Positions 8,919-17,440 are shown, counted from the first letter of the stretch. The stretch: DNA of 64,000 bases from Hirschia maritima DSM 19733 (GCF_000378345.1 NZ_KB899545.1:1-64000); one strand, 5' to 3'. Translations and numbers: made by a program. Notes: generated by a model from the sequence alone, not told the origin.

Positions 8919-10502
8919 CTAGGCTGATTTGGCATCAGCTGTCGAGTCCATCTCAACACGCGTAATAATAGGTTTTAGATCGTCGTTTTTGCTCACATAA
9001 GTACGAGCAGGAATGTCTTCTTGAGGATAGTCTGTCCGATAGTGTCCGCCGCGACTTTCTTTCCGTTCAAGCGCTGCTCGAGCGATCATTCGGCTAACCG
9101 TTAGTGCGCGGGCACCGCCGCGTATATCTTCTTTGGTTTCAATCCAATTGCAGAGAAGAGTTAGGCCTTCTTCATTGCGCGAAACACCTGCATGATTGGC
9201 CATTAAGACCCTTAATTCAGATAGATCGGCAGGGGACAGATCAATCGGTGGTTCACCAAACAACAGGCCGCTAGTGGAGTGTAATTTTTCTTCGCGAAGT
9301 CGGGTTGCTATGCGATCAGCAAATACAACGGCTTCCAGCAAGGAGTTGGAGGCCAAACGATTTGCCCCATGTGCGCCGGTGGAGGAGCTCTCGCCGCAGA
9401 CAGACAACCCGTCCAAGGTTGTGCGGCCCCAAATATCGGAAACAACGCCGCCCATATGATAGTGCGCAGCTGGTGCCACGGGAATGTGGTCGCGGCGAGG
9501 ATCAATGCCAGCAGCCTCACAAGCGGCAAAAACAGTCGGGAAATGGTGCGGGAACTCATCTCCAACTGCTTCAATCGTATCTAGAAAAGCACCGCGGCCA
9601 GCAATACGCTCTGCATGAATGGCACGAGCTACTTCGTCACGAGGGGCTAATTCTCCAGCTTCATTGTAATCATACATGAAACGCCGCCCTTTAGCATCGC
9701 GTAAAACAGCGCCTTCGCCGCGCAATGCTTCGGTAGCTAATGGTGCAGGATCGCGGTCAACATCGATCGCGGTTGGGTGGAATTGTACAAACTCTGGGTC
9801 AGCAATCAGGGCGCCGCATTCGTAGGCCATGGCAATTGCATCTCCCCGTGAAGAACGGGGATTAGTGGTGACTTGAAACAAGCCGCCCGATCCGCCTGCA
9901 CAAAGCACAGTTTCCTTTGCGGGCATTCGAAAGGTTGTTTCGTCCTCGATGTTTTGAGCAACTATACCGCCAATTCGACCGTGCTGATCTTGCAATAGAG
10001 AAATGGCTTTTACGCCTTCAACTAAAGTGATGTGTTCAGCGGCGCGAGCTGCGTTCACCAACGCTTCCATTATCGCAGCACCCGCGAGATCACCAGCGAC
10101 ACGGGCAACGCGCGGATGAGAATGTGCTGCTTCAAGAGAGAGGGCGAGGGCACCATTCTCAGTACGATCGAATGGAACACCAAGCTCCAATAAATCTCTC
10201 ACACGTTCTGGGCCATGAGACGCGATCAGACTAGCCACTACAGGTTCTACCAAGTGTCCGCCGGCAGCGACAGTATCCTTTGCGTGTAGAGCAACGCTGT
10301 CTGCAGGGTGAAGTGCGGCAGCCAGTCCACCTTGTGCCCATGCAGATGACGCCGCTGTTCCCAAAGGAGCAGGAGAGATCACAGTACATTTTCGAGGGGC
10401 AAGTTTTAGAGCTAGGAATAATCCTGCTAAACCCGCGCCAACAATAAGAATGTCAACTTCTGAGGAAATGGATTGTGAATTGGTAGATGTGTGTGAAGTC
10501 AT
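8919..10502 (-). CDS. nadB: L-aspartate oxidase
   Basis: The 527-residue flavoprotein oxidises L-aspartate to iminoaspartate, feeding NadA. The FAD-binding Rossmann motif DILIVGAGLAGLFLALKLAP is at about residues 18-37. Other family landmarks are SSAWAQGGLAAAL, FVQFHPTAI, LRGEGAVLRD, HYHMGGV and GANRLASNSLLEAVVFA. The gene starts 6 bases after the stop of a small secreted-protein gene and runs into nadC, so the three are probably co-transcribed. A GTG/TTG start is not needed; the ATG at 10502 suits the N-terminus. Confidence 0.96.
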   Translation of the reverse strand: MTSHTSTNSQSISSEVDILIVGAGLAGLFLALKLAPRKCTVISPAPLGTAASSAWAQGGLAAALHPADSVALHAKDTVAAGGHLVEPVVASLIASHGPERVRDLLELGVPFDRTENGALALSLEAAHSHPRVARVAGDLAGAAIMEALVNAARAAEHITLVEGVKAISLLQDQHGRIGGIVAQNIEDETTFRMPAKETVLCAGGSGGLFQVTTNPRSSRGDAIAMAYECGALIADPEFVQFHPTAIDVDRDPAPLATEALRGEGAVLRDAKGRRFMYDYNEAGELAPRDEVARAIHAERIAGRGAFLDTIEAVGDEFPHHFPTVFAACEAAGIDPRRDHIPVAPAAHYHMGGVVSDIWGRTTLDGLSVCGESSSTGAHGANRLASNSLLEAVVFADRIATRLREEKLHSTSGLLFGEPPIDLSPADLSELRVLMANHAGVSRNEEGLTLLCNWIETKEDIRGGARALTVSRMIARAALERKESRGGHYRTDYPQEDIPARTYVSKNDDLKPIITRVEMDSTADAKSA

Positions 10503-10508
10503 GAATAT

Positions 10509-10991
10509 CTATGAGGTCGGCGCTGAATCACGTCGGAACAGGACGTAGGCGCGACTTGCGCTTTCTAAAGTGCCGGTCATTTCGTTGTTGGATTGAATTT
10601 TTAGACGCCAATCATCAGGAGCGTATCCGTATGGGCGCGGTGTTTGTTTTGCGATACGCTCTATTTTGGACACAAAAGCTGCTTCATTGCCTTCCACCAT
10701 AATAGAGCACACTTGTTCAACTTCACCATATTGCCCAGGACAGCGCTCAAAGGTGGTGAATTCGCAAGTAAATTGGTTGGAATTGTCTGTGGGTTGAATC
10801 GTCATTCTGCCGGTGAGGTGGCAACGATTGCCATTGTAACGACCTGTTTCAAACACCCAAGAACCAGCAATGTTCGCATTTGTATTGACGGCATCATCTG
10901 CGAAAGAGACCATTGAAAGGCTCAACCCACCTAGCAGAGCCCAAGTTCCGATTGCCTTAGTGACACTGAATTTTGATGACTGATTTGTCAT
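10509..10991 (-). CDS. Secreted protein of unknown function inside the nad operon
   Basis: I do not recognise this family. From the ATG at 10991 the protein has 160 residues; an upstream ATG at 11018 would add nine residues but has no ribosome binding site, whereas GAAG precedes the chosen one. A Sec signal peptide (hydrophobic ALLGGLSLSMVSFA) is clear, followed by a small beta-rich domain with GSWVFETGRYNGNRCHLTG and four cysteines that could form disulfides. The layout (GxW start, short beta strands, Cys pairs) recalls small periplasmic lipocalin-like domains. It lies between nadA and nadB, 6 bases ahead of nadB, which is unexpected for a periplasmic protein. Confidence 0.75.
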   Translation of the reverse strand: MTNQSSKFSVTKAIGTWALLGGLSLSMVSFADDAVNTNANIAGSWVFETGRYNGNRCHLTGRMTIQPTDNSNQFTCEFTTFERCPGQYGEVEQVCSIMVEGNEAAFVSKIERIAKQTPRPYGYAPDDWRLKIQSNNEMTGTLESASRAYVLFRRDSAPTS

Positions 10992-11042
10992 GACTTCACA
11001 CTCTTGAATAAAACGCATTACAACATCTATCGTTAAGCCTGC

Positions 11043-11089
11043 TTTATAAAAGCGGCGGCACTATGATGAGATCATGTTTCTGCCGCTGC
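11043..11089 (-). terminator. Hairpin with T-run after nadA (terminator or attenuator)
   Basis: On the minus strand GCAGCGGCA pairs with TGCCGCCGC (one mismatch), enclosing an inner ATGAT/ATCAT hairpin, and is followed by CTTTTAT. It lies 20 bases after the nadA stop codon and before the downstream genes, so it could lower expression of nadB and nadC relative to nadA. Confidence 0.55.
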
Positions 11090-11108
11090 TGAAAGAATAG
11101 AGCTGTAA

Positions 11109-12281
11109 TTATTCGGCAGGTTCGATTGCTACTTCGCGTGATTCAACTACAATTTCTACTGGAACCAATCCTGTTTTGAAGTCCGGTGGTGTTTCCATTT
11201 TAGGAAGAGCCAACATTGCATTGATTGCGGATTTTGCGCGAATGCGCACATCTTCTTCGATCTCTACCTCGTGCTCCATGTTGACGAGACAATCATAAAT
11301 GTTTTCGACCGTGATGCGTTTCATGTGTGGGCATAAATTACACGGCTTCACAAATTCTACATCTGGATTTTCTGCTGCTACATTGTCGCTCATTGAGCAT
11401 TCGGTAAGCAACAAGACTTTGTTTGGAGAATTGGTTTTAACATAGTTCGCAAGACCAGATGTTGATCCTGCATAGTCTGCTTCAGTTAGCACATCTGGTG
11501 GACATTCAGGATGAGCAAGAACTACTACGCCTGGGTGTGCTTCACGGAGATCTTTCACATCTTGACCAGTGAACAGCTCATGTACCTCACATGCACCAGC
11601 CCATGTAATGACTTTGATGTCGGTGTTTGCTGCCACATTCTTTGCCAAATATTGGTCCGGCATAAGAATTACAGTGTCAGTGTTCCAATCTTTTGCTGCC
11701 TGTTCAACAACTTGAACAGCATTAGATGAAGTACAGCAAATGTCAGTTTCAGCTTTCACGGCAGCTGAGGTGTTCACATAAGTCACAACAGGCACGCCAG
11801 GGTACTTCGCCTTTATCAAACGAATATCTTCAGCGGTGATTGACGAGGCTAGAGAACATCCAGCGCGGAGGTCAGGAATTAGCACTGTCTTCTCAGGTGC
11901 TAGAATTTTTGATGTCTCTGCCATGAAATGCACACCGCCTTGAACGATTACATCTGCATCTACTTCTGCTGCTTCACGGGCAAGCTGGAGACTATCGCCA
12001 CGAAAGTCGCCCACTAAATTGAAAATATCCGCTGTCATATAATTATGTGCAAGAACGACAGCATTTCTTTCTTTTTTTAACTTGTTTATAGCGTGGATGA
12101 GGGGAGCTAATGTAGGCCATTCCATCGGTGTGATGAAATCTTTCACATCATCATATAAGTGATCTACTGCTTCTTTTACTTCATCATTATACATCAAACC
12201 GCGCGCTTCAGACGGGTTGGCTTGGCGGGCATCCAAATTTGGAAGCTCACAAACATTTCCTGCATCAATAATACGTGCCAT
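11109..12281 (-). CDS. nadA: Quinolinate synthase
   Basis: NadA condenses iminoaspartate with dihydroxyacetone phosphate to quinolinate using a [4Fe-4S] cluster. The three cluster cysteines are visible in ICCTSSNA, LLTECSMSDN and KPCNLCPHMK. NAVVLAHNYM and FMAETSKILAPEKTVLIPD are also typical. I chose ATG 12281 (MARIIDAG, 390 residues) because AGGGG lies six bases before it; an ATG at 12311 would add ten residues but has no ribosome binding site. First gene of the operon, read from the promoter at 12363-12392. Confidence 0.95.
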   Translation of the reverse strand: MARIIDAGNVCELPNLDARQANPSEARGLMYNDEVKEAVDHLYDDVKDFITPMEWPTLAPLIHAINKLKKERNAVVLAHNYMTADIFNLVGDFRGDSLQLAREAAEVDADVIVQGGVHFMAETSKILAPEKTVLIPDLRAGCSLASSITAEDIRLIKAKYPGVPVVTYVNTSAAVKAETDICCTSSNAVQVVEQAAKDWNTDTVILMPDQYLAKNVAANTDIKVITWAGACEVHELFTGQDVKDLREAHPGVVVLAHPECPPDVLTEADYAGSTSGLANYVKTNSPNKVLLLTECSMSDNVAAENPDVEFVKPCNLCPHMKRITVENIYDCLVNMEHEVEIEEDVRIRAKSAINAMLALPKMETPPDFKTGLVPVEIVVESREVAIEPAE

Positions 12282-12348
12282 TTCCAGCCCCTTTATTCTG
12301 AAGGGCTCCATAGATGATGACGGTGTGTCATGACTTAATGGAACCTTT

Positions 12349-12363
12349 TACTCAATATGAGTA
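12349..12363. promoter_or_regulatory. Candidate NadQ operator (palindrome over the nadA start region)
   Basis: TACTCAATATGAGTA is a perfect inverted repeat with six-base arms and a three-base centre. It begins at the last base of the nadA -10 box and covers the expected transcription start, a classical repressor position. NadQ, the NAD-biosynthesis repressor of alphaproteobacteria, is encoded 4 kb away at 15390-16343. That NadQ binds here is inference from position and symmetry. Confidence 0.6.
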
Positions 12364-12392
12364 TTATATGGGTGTGCATCAGCATTTTTCAA
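12363..12392 (-). promoter_or_regulatory. Probable sigma-70 promoter of nadA
   Basis: On the minus strand TTGAAA (12392-12387) and TATAAT (12368-12363) are separated by 18 bases, a near-consensus housekeeping promoter. The predicted start is about 75 bases before the nadA ATG. Confidence 0.65.
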
Positions 12393-12565
12393 GATGTGCC
12401 ATATATATTTAGGAGGCAGTATCCGGATAATTCTGGGGCTTTTACCCAATTTGAGCATAAGTCCTTATACAATTTCATCTTAAAAAGCAAGGGAAAAGGG
12501 GGAGGGCTGGGGATTGCTTGTTGCAAGATCTATAGTTAATATCTGTATAGGTTTAATTTTTATTT

Positions 12566-12575
12566 GGGGGGGGGG
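12566..12575 (+). repeat. G10 homopolymer in the ribosome binding site of the lyase gene
   Basis: Ten consecutive G bases end two bases before the ATG at 12578 and must serve as its Shine-Dalgarno region. Homopolymers of this length change by slippage, so the spacing between the binding site and start codon may vary between cells. Confidence 0.7.
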
Positions 12576-12577
12576 CG

Positions 12578-15331
12578 ATGAATATCAGTCCTATTTTTTG
12601 TAATTTTCTTCGAGCTTCAGCTGTTTTTTCTTTAGTTGCAGGCTCCACTTTATTAAGTTCTGCATCTGCTGATGCAATATTGTTTAATGACACACCTATG
12701 GGTAATGCAGGGTATTGGAATAATTCAACAGTATCTGCGAGTGGTGACCCAACATACAATGGGAGTGTTTCATCAATTAAAATGGTGCTTCCTTCTTGGG
12801 ATACTAAAGGTTTAGCTTTTGTTCGGGATGTTAATACAGATCAACGAATTCTCAGCTTTTGGCTCTACAAACCTACAAATGGCAATGGTCATATATCTCT
12901 TAGTCATGGCTCTAACTACACAACCATATTGTTAGGTAGCGATAATCAGCCTCACTGGCGTGCGAATGGCAGTACTGTTTCAGGCTTGGCCGATCTTGCA
13001 GCAAATCAATGGCATCAAATAGAAGTTGATTTAGAGGCACTAAATATATCCAGTTTTCGAGCAATTGGTGTGAAAGCAAATGGAACAAGTGGGCTAAGCT
13101 ATTTCATGGATGAAGTAGTGTTATCGGATGATTGGTCAGGTGGGCAACCGGCTCCACCACCGCCACCGCCATCCAGTGATAACCTGTTGTACAATGGCTC
13201 ATTTGAATATGATGATATTGGGTATGGAGAATGGGACCCGGTAACTTCATTGACTGGTTGGTCAGCGATATCTGGTGGTCAAATTGAGTTATGGGATCAC
13301 GCCATGGCCGGAATTGAGCCAACAGATGGTAGCCAAAATATTGAGTTGGATGTTTTAAGCAATAGAGATGGTTTGTATCAAAATGTTCAAACTAACAATG
13401 ATGCATCATACACTATTAGCTTAGATGCTCGTTTAAGGCCTGGAACAGATTCGTCTTCCCAGAGTGTCGAGATATTGTGGAATAATGCAAAAGTCGGGGA
13501 GTTCGTTCCGACTTCCAATTGGGTAACATATACATTCTCTGTGACCGGCACAGGAGCTCAAGATGAGCTAACAATTCAAGAATTGTCTTCGCAATCTCAA
13601 GATGGTAGGGGGGCGATTATTGACAATATTCAATTAATTGAGAGTGACACACCTGAGCCTATTATTCCTCCACCTCCATTGCCTGGCTCAACAACAGTTT
13701 TGTTCAATGATACACCTATGGGTAATGCGGGTTATTGGAATAATTCAACAGTATCTGCGAATGGTGACCCAACATACAATGGGAGTGTTTCATCAATTAA
13801 GATGGTGCTTCCCTCTTGGAATACTAAAGGTTTAGCTTTTGTTCGTGAGGTTAATACAGATCAACGTTATATGAGCTTTTGGCTTTACAAGCCAGTAAAT
13901 GGAAATGGTCAAATATCTTTGAGCCATGGAGCTGCATATTCGACCATATTATTGGGCAGTAATAATCAATCTCATTGGCGTGCCAATGGAAATACTATTT
14001 CAGGATTAGTTGATCTTGCAGCGGATCAATGGCACCAGATAGAGATCGATTTGGGAGCTTTGAATATATCTAGTTTCCGCGCAGTGGGTATCAAAGCAAA
14101 TGGTGCGAGCGGTCTCACTTACTTCATGGATGAGGTTGTGCTGTCAGATGGTTGGTCTGGTGGTCAGCCACCACCACCTCCGCCACCACCTCCGCCGCCG
14201 CCACCTCCGCCGCCGCCACCTCCGCCGCCGCCACCTCCGCCGCCGCCACCGAGTGGACAAAATTATGGCATCCATTCGGCCGCCGAAGTGCAGCAGGCTC
14301 TTGCAAATCTTTCTACGTCTGCGGGACAGGCTGCTCTTGCTGAAGTAAAAAGTGTGGCAGATGATTCTTATTCCAAATGGTTAGCAAATGGAAATGGAAG
14401 CATTCCTCAAGAGTTGAATATCGAACCCTTCTATGACAATCCGGAGCTGTCTAGACAGCAGTCAGAGCTTGTTGATAATAGTGGGAATACAGCATATTTT
14501 TCAGCAGTTTATTGGTTGATGACGGGAGATAACGCTTACGCAAGTCGAGCAGTTTCAGTTATGAACGAATGGGCTCAGGAAAATAGGGGAGCAACTAATA
14601 ATCAAGCACATCTTGTAATGTGCGTAAAAGGTGTGGGATTGCTAATGGCAGCCAATATCTTAAAAGATTATAATGGTTGGTATGCTTCCGATCGAAGTGC
14701 CTTTGCGGACTGGGTTTCCAACTATTATATTCCCTCTACTGATAATGAGATACAGGGGCAGTATAATAACGTCCACAGTGGAAATAACAGAAAGAACTGG
14801 GGGATGTTTGGAAAGTCAAATGCATTAGTCTATTTGGAACGAGACTTGGGAGAGATTATTAGCATTATCCCAAGCACTATCACGCATCAAATTTCAGGTC
14901 ATGCCGCTACACTTGGTCGGCATAACATTGAGTATACGCGGAAAGATACCGGTGAAAGAGGATTGTGGTACACGAATTTTTCATTGTCGCCATTAATGGG
15001 AACAATCCATTTGATTTACAATGAAACTGGTCAAAACCTGGTAGACCATTGCTTCTATCCTGGGGATTGCGTGCGTCCTCGATTGGTGGAAGCTGTGCGT
15101 AAATTGTATAACTACAATACCAACCGATCTTGGCCTTATAATACAGATGAAGTCAACAATCCTACATTTTATGGTGAGGGGGATGGTTGGCCATACAATT
15201 TGACCGACGCAATGGAATTCTACTTTGGCGAAGAGTTTGGAGATGCAGGGCCGCCTCGCCCGTTGACTTCAACAGGTGACCATATGGCGTGGGGGGTGAC
15301 TTCATTGATCCCGCCCATAACACCTGAATAA
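12578..15331 (+). CDS. Secreted multidomain alginate-lyase-family enzyme
   Basis: A 917-residue secreted protein. Residues 1-32 are a Sec signal peptide. Two near-identical beta-sandwich-like modules (about 35-190 and 375-530) flank a different carbohydrate-binding-like module (about 200-360, beginning LLYNGSFEYDD). A run of 28 prolines (531-558) links them to the C-terminal catalytic domain (about 562-917). That domain resembles the alginate lyase family (PF05426): NNVHSGNNRKNWGMFGK and HAATLGRHNIEYTRKDTGERGLWYTNFSLSPL carry the expected Asn/His/Arg/Tyr residues. It would bind and cleave alginate or a related polyuronate outside the cell. The exact substrate and lyase family are not certain. 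It stands alone, followed by a strong terminator. Confidence 0.8.
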   Translation: MNISPIFCNFLRASAVFSLVAGSTLLSSASADAILFNDTPMGNAGYWNNSTVSASGDPTYNGSVSSIKMVLPSWDTKGLAFVRDVNTDQRILSFWLYKPTNGNGHISLSHGSNYTTILLGSDNQPHWRANGSTVSGLADLAANQWHQIEVDLEALNISSFRAIGVKANGTSGLSYFMDEVVLSDDWSGGQPAPPPPPPSSDNLLYNGSFEYDDIGYGEWDPVTSLTGWSAISGGQIELWDHAMAGIEPTDGSQNIELDVLSNRDGLYQNVQTNNDASYTISLDARLRPGTDSSSQSVEILWNNAKVGEFVPTSNWVTYTFSVTGTGAQDELTIQELSSQSQDGRGAIIDNIQLIESDTPEPIIPPPPLPGSTTVLFNDTPMGNAGYWNNSTVSANGDPTYNGSVSSIKMVLPSWNTKGLAFVREVNTDQRYMSFWLYKPVNGNGQISLSHGAAYSTILLGSNNQSHWRANGNTISGLVDLAADQWHQIEIDLGALNISSFRAVGIKANGASGLTYFMDEVVLSDGWSGGQPPPPPPPPPPPPPPPPPPPPPPPPPPPPSGQNYGIHSAAEVQQALANLSTSAGQAALAEVKSVADDSYSKWLANGNGSIPQELNIEPFYDNPELSRQQSELVDNSGNTAYFSAVYWLMTGDNAYASRAVSVMNEWAQENRGATNNQAHLVMCVKGVGLLMAANILKDYNGWYASDRSAFADWVSNYYIPSTDNEIQGQYNNVHSGNNRKNWGMFGKSNALVYLERDLGEIISIIPSTITHQISGHAATLGRHNIEYTRKDTGERGLWYTNFSLSPLMGTIHLIYNETGQNLVDHCFYPGDCVRPRLVEAVRKLYNYNTNRSWPYNTDEVNNPTFYGEGDGWPYNLTDAMEFYFGEEFGDAGPPRPLTSTGDHMAWGVTSLIPPITPE
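12680..13143 (+). repeat. Intragenic 464-bp repeat, copy 1
   Basis: Encodes the first N-terminal module of the lyase. The second copy is offset by exactly 1020 bases; stretches such as GTGACCCAACATACAATGGG are identical in both, with mostly synonymous changes elsewhere. The near-identity indicates recent duplication or gene conversion. Confidence 0.85.
13700..14163 (+). repeat. Intragenic 464-bp repeat, copy 2
   Basis: Second copy of the module at 12680-13143, directly repeated without length change. Recombination between copies would delete 1020 bases (340 codons) in frame. Confidence 0.85.
14168..14251 (+). repeat. 15-bp minisatellite encoding polyproline
   Basis: Twenty-eight proline codons in a row. 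Most of the tract is four tandem copies of CCTCCGCCGCCGCCA, preceded by degenerate units. The repeat keeps frame when unit number changes, so linker length can vary. Confidence 0.9.
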
Positions 15332-15347
15332 ATTGCAATTAAGCAAA

Positions 15348-15376
15348 ATAGCTCTCGCTGTAAAAGCGAGAGCTAT
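15348..15376. terminator. Bidirectional terminator between the lyase gene and nadQ
   Basis: A perfect 12-bp stem (ATAGCTCTCGCT with AGCGAGAGCTAT) with a five-base loop, followed by GATTTTGT on the plus strand and by TATTTTGC on the minus strand. It lies 16 bases after the lyase stop and 14 bases past the nadQ stop, so it can serve both convergent genes. Confidence 0.85.
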
Positions 15377-15389
15377 GATTTTGTAGCAG

Positions 15390-16343
15390 TTAGATATCTC
15401 GCTTTTTGTGTGGTGTGGCGATGCCTGATGCGATTGTTTTACGAAGGGTTTCTCGGCGACATCGAAAGAACTCGGCAGGGCGGCCACCAGTTGTGGTTTC
15501 GTATTCACCAAGGCCTTCTACGAGTTCTGATTTTTCTATTGAGCGTCTGAAGTTTTGTTTGTGTAAGGTTCTTCCAAGTAGAGACTCAACGGTTTGCTGA
15601 AGTTCAAAGAGGGTGAATTTATCGGAAGTTAGCTCAAAGATAACAGGCCGATATTTTATTTTTCCGCGTAAACGGGAGATCGCGGTTGCAAGAATACGTC
15701 GGTGGTCAGAAATCATAGATTGCCCTGAAACCGGGGCGGAATTGCAGCTAGTGCCGTCTCTTACTGATTCAGCCGCCAAACCAGCTTCGTAAAGCAATTC
15801 GTATCGCTCCAGAACGCGTTCTTCGATCCAAAGCGCATCCTCAAAACCAAAAGCGAGTTTTACGCGTTCTCTGCGATTGAGATTATCATCAGCCCACTCA
15901 TATAGGGCGGGTTTGATTTCCTCTTCGATGACAAGGGGAGGCCCATTGCGGTGGTCTTCCCAAGGGAAAAACCTATACCAATCGCGCCAGACGGCATCGA
16001 AAGCACCATCAATTTCTGTTCTTTGTGGGGTGAGCCCCAAATATCCAACAGATATGATGCGCGCATTGTCGGGAGCGTTGGCCATGTCTGCTTTAGGGAG
16101 TTCACGGCCGTGATCGGCAAAAGTGTAGAGTTGCTCAACGTAACCTGGTTCAAAACCAGTTTGCGTATGGACCCAGTCTCTAAGACCTTGCTCCATGGTG
16201 CGGTGGTTTGCAGGATCGAATGCTCCAAAAGGTAATCCAGACCTTCCTTCTCTAAGACGAGTCACCAGTGCAAATGGAGAAAGTGCATCCGCTGCTACAA
16301 CAACGGCTGAAAGACCGACCATAATTGGTTGTGAGTTGGACAC
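15390..16343 (-). CDS. nadQ: NadQ-type transcriptional regulator of NAD synthesis (NUDIX-like + winged helix)
   Basis: The 317-residue protein matches the COG4111/NadQ architecture. The N-terminal part (about 1-200) is NUDIX-like (LPFGAFDP... LRDWVHTQTGFEPGYVEQLYTFADHGRE) but without the catalytic REXXEE box, as in the NrtR relatives that sense NAD-related ligands. The C-terminal part is a winged helix resembling NrtR: FELTSDKFTLFELQQTVESLLGR, NFRRSIEKSELV and GRPAEFFRC. NadQ is known as a repressor of nadABC in alphaproteobacteria. A GTG at 16343 is taken as start; ATG 16322 is an alternative. It is downstream of an HD hydrolase gene and close to nadABC, supporting the assignment. Confidence 0.82.
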   Translation of the reverse strand: MSNSQPIMVGLSAVVVAADALSPFALVTRLREGRSGLPFGAFDPANHRTMEQGLRDWVHTQTGFEPGYVEQLYTFADHGRELPKADMANAPDNARIISVGYLGLTPQRTEIDGAFDAVWRDWYRFFPWEDHRNGPPLVIEEEIKPALYEWADDNLNRRERVKLAFGFEDALWIEERVLERYELLYEAGLAAESVRDGTSCNSAPVSGQSMISDHRRILATAISRLRGKIKYRPVIFELTSDKFTLFELQQTVESLLGRTLHKQNFRRSIEKSELVEGLGEYETTTGGRPAEFFRCRRETLRKTIASGIATPHKKRDI

Positions 16344-16379
16344 GGGTTTGCAAACACCTTGTGAATTGAAACGAGAGAA

Positions 16380-17093
16380 TTAGCGTTCTTGATTCTTCTG
16401 ATCTAATTCTTGCAATAGGACGTTGAAACGATCAAGGAATAGAGTTTGCGCTTGAGGAATGGGCAGTGGAGTAACGTCTGCTAGCATCCCTTCAGGCGGC
16501 TCAACAAAGAGTTTCTTTGCTTCTGCTTCATCAAAGCCGGCTAAATCTATGGCTTCATAATATGCGCAAATGAGGTCTGCTTTCTTTATAGCTTTCTTCA
16601 ATTTTGAAGGGATAGCAGCAGGCAGGCCAAAGCGCATATGGATTGCATGCTCGAGCCTTGTTTCAATCTCTTTATAGCTTTGGCCTAAAATCGCTTTGAA
16701 TGGAGATATCATGTCACCAATCACGTACTCTGGAGCATCGTGCAAGAGTGCGATGAGTTTCTCTTCCACGGGCATGTTGGGAGATAATGCGCTGCAAACA
16801 CCTTCGACAATGACACTGTGTTGAGCGACAGAGAACGCGTGATCACCAATTGTTTGACCATTCCAACGAGCAACTCGCGCGAGGCCATGAGCGATATCTT
16901 CAATTTCGATATCAAGCGGTGAAGGGTTTAGTAGATCAAGCCTGCGACCAGAAAGCATCCTTTGCCAGGCGCGAGCCGGCGCTTTTGATTGTTTCTTTGT
17001 TGAAGAAGCAAGATCTTTTTTCAAACCTAGTTCGGCTCCGTTTTTAGAAACTGTAGGTTTGGTCATAGTTACCAATGAAGGTCGTGTTGTCAT
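16380..17093 (-). CDS. HD-domain phosphohydrolase (YfbR-like)
   Basis: The 237-residue protein has a low-complexity basic N-terminus (to about residue 40) and a YfbR-like HD domain. Metal ligands are visible as QHSV, the LLHDAPE pair and a later Asp in KKADLICAYYEA. YfbR relatives remove phosphate from deoxynucleoside monophosphates; whether this one does is inferred. It lies 36 bases upstream of nadQ on the same strand and probably shares its transcript, suggesting a nucleotide-linked role. ATG 17066 is an alternative start. Confidence 0.8.
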   Translation of the reverse strand: MTTRPSLVTMTKPTVSKNGAELGLKKDLASSTKKQSKAPARAWQRMLSGRRLDLLNPSPLDIEIEDIAHGLARVARWNGQTIGDHAFSVAQHSVIVEGVCSALSPNMPVEEKLIALLHDAPEYVIGDMISPFKAILGQSYKEIETRLEHAIHMRFGLPAAIPSKLKKAIKKADLICAYYEAIDLAGFDEAEAKKLFVEPPEGMLADVTPLPIPQAQTLFLDRFNVLLQELDQKNQER

Positions 17094-17253
17094 AAAAATC
17101 TCGCAAAAAATTTGAGAAAAAATCCAAAAACTGTCAATTTAGCTCTGAAAGTTACCAGAAAAACCTTGGTTGTTTACCATATTCCTGATTCGACTCAGAG
17201 TTTCTTAAGGCCCTTGTGTCATATTGATCTGGCTCCGTTAGAGAGAGACAAAA

Positions 17254-17403
17254 ATGATACAAATGATGGTGGAAGCAATTCAGCAACCTGCTGTATTGTG
17301 GGTGATTTTAGGAGGAGCAGTTTTGACTGCGCTTTTTGAAGTCTACAAGACAAGTCCCGATGCCCTTTGGGGTGATATTCTCGGCGATGAGTCACAAGAA
17401 TAG
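17254..17403 (+). CDS. Small single-pass membrane protein, 49 residues
   Basis: A short gene with its own punctuation: GAGAGAGA a few bases before the ATG and a strong terminator 37 bases after the stop. The protein has one hydrophobic segment (AVLWVILGGAVLTALFEVY, about residues 13-31) and a short acidic tail. I know no family for it. It is divergent from the HD hydrolase gene. The ribosome binding site, sensible codon use and terminator together argue that it is real. Confidence 0.6.
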   Translation: MIQMMVEAIQQPAVLWVILGGAVLTALFEVYKTSPDALWGDILGDESQE

Positions 17404-17440
17404 AAAAACTCCCGCTTAAGGCGGATAGGGTGATGAAGAG

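Noticed and set aside
12341-12366. GGAAC followed by TT as a second EcfG promoter upstream of the lyase gene
   Set aside because: No CGTT at 16-17 bases; only a loose match at 19 bases, and the region is already explained by the nadA promoter and palindrome.
14100-14348. Open frames in other phases across the polyproline tract (Arg- or Ala-rich proteins)
   Set aside because: They are shadows of the CCN repeat in the lyase gene, with no ribosome binding site or family likeness.
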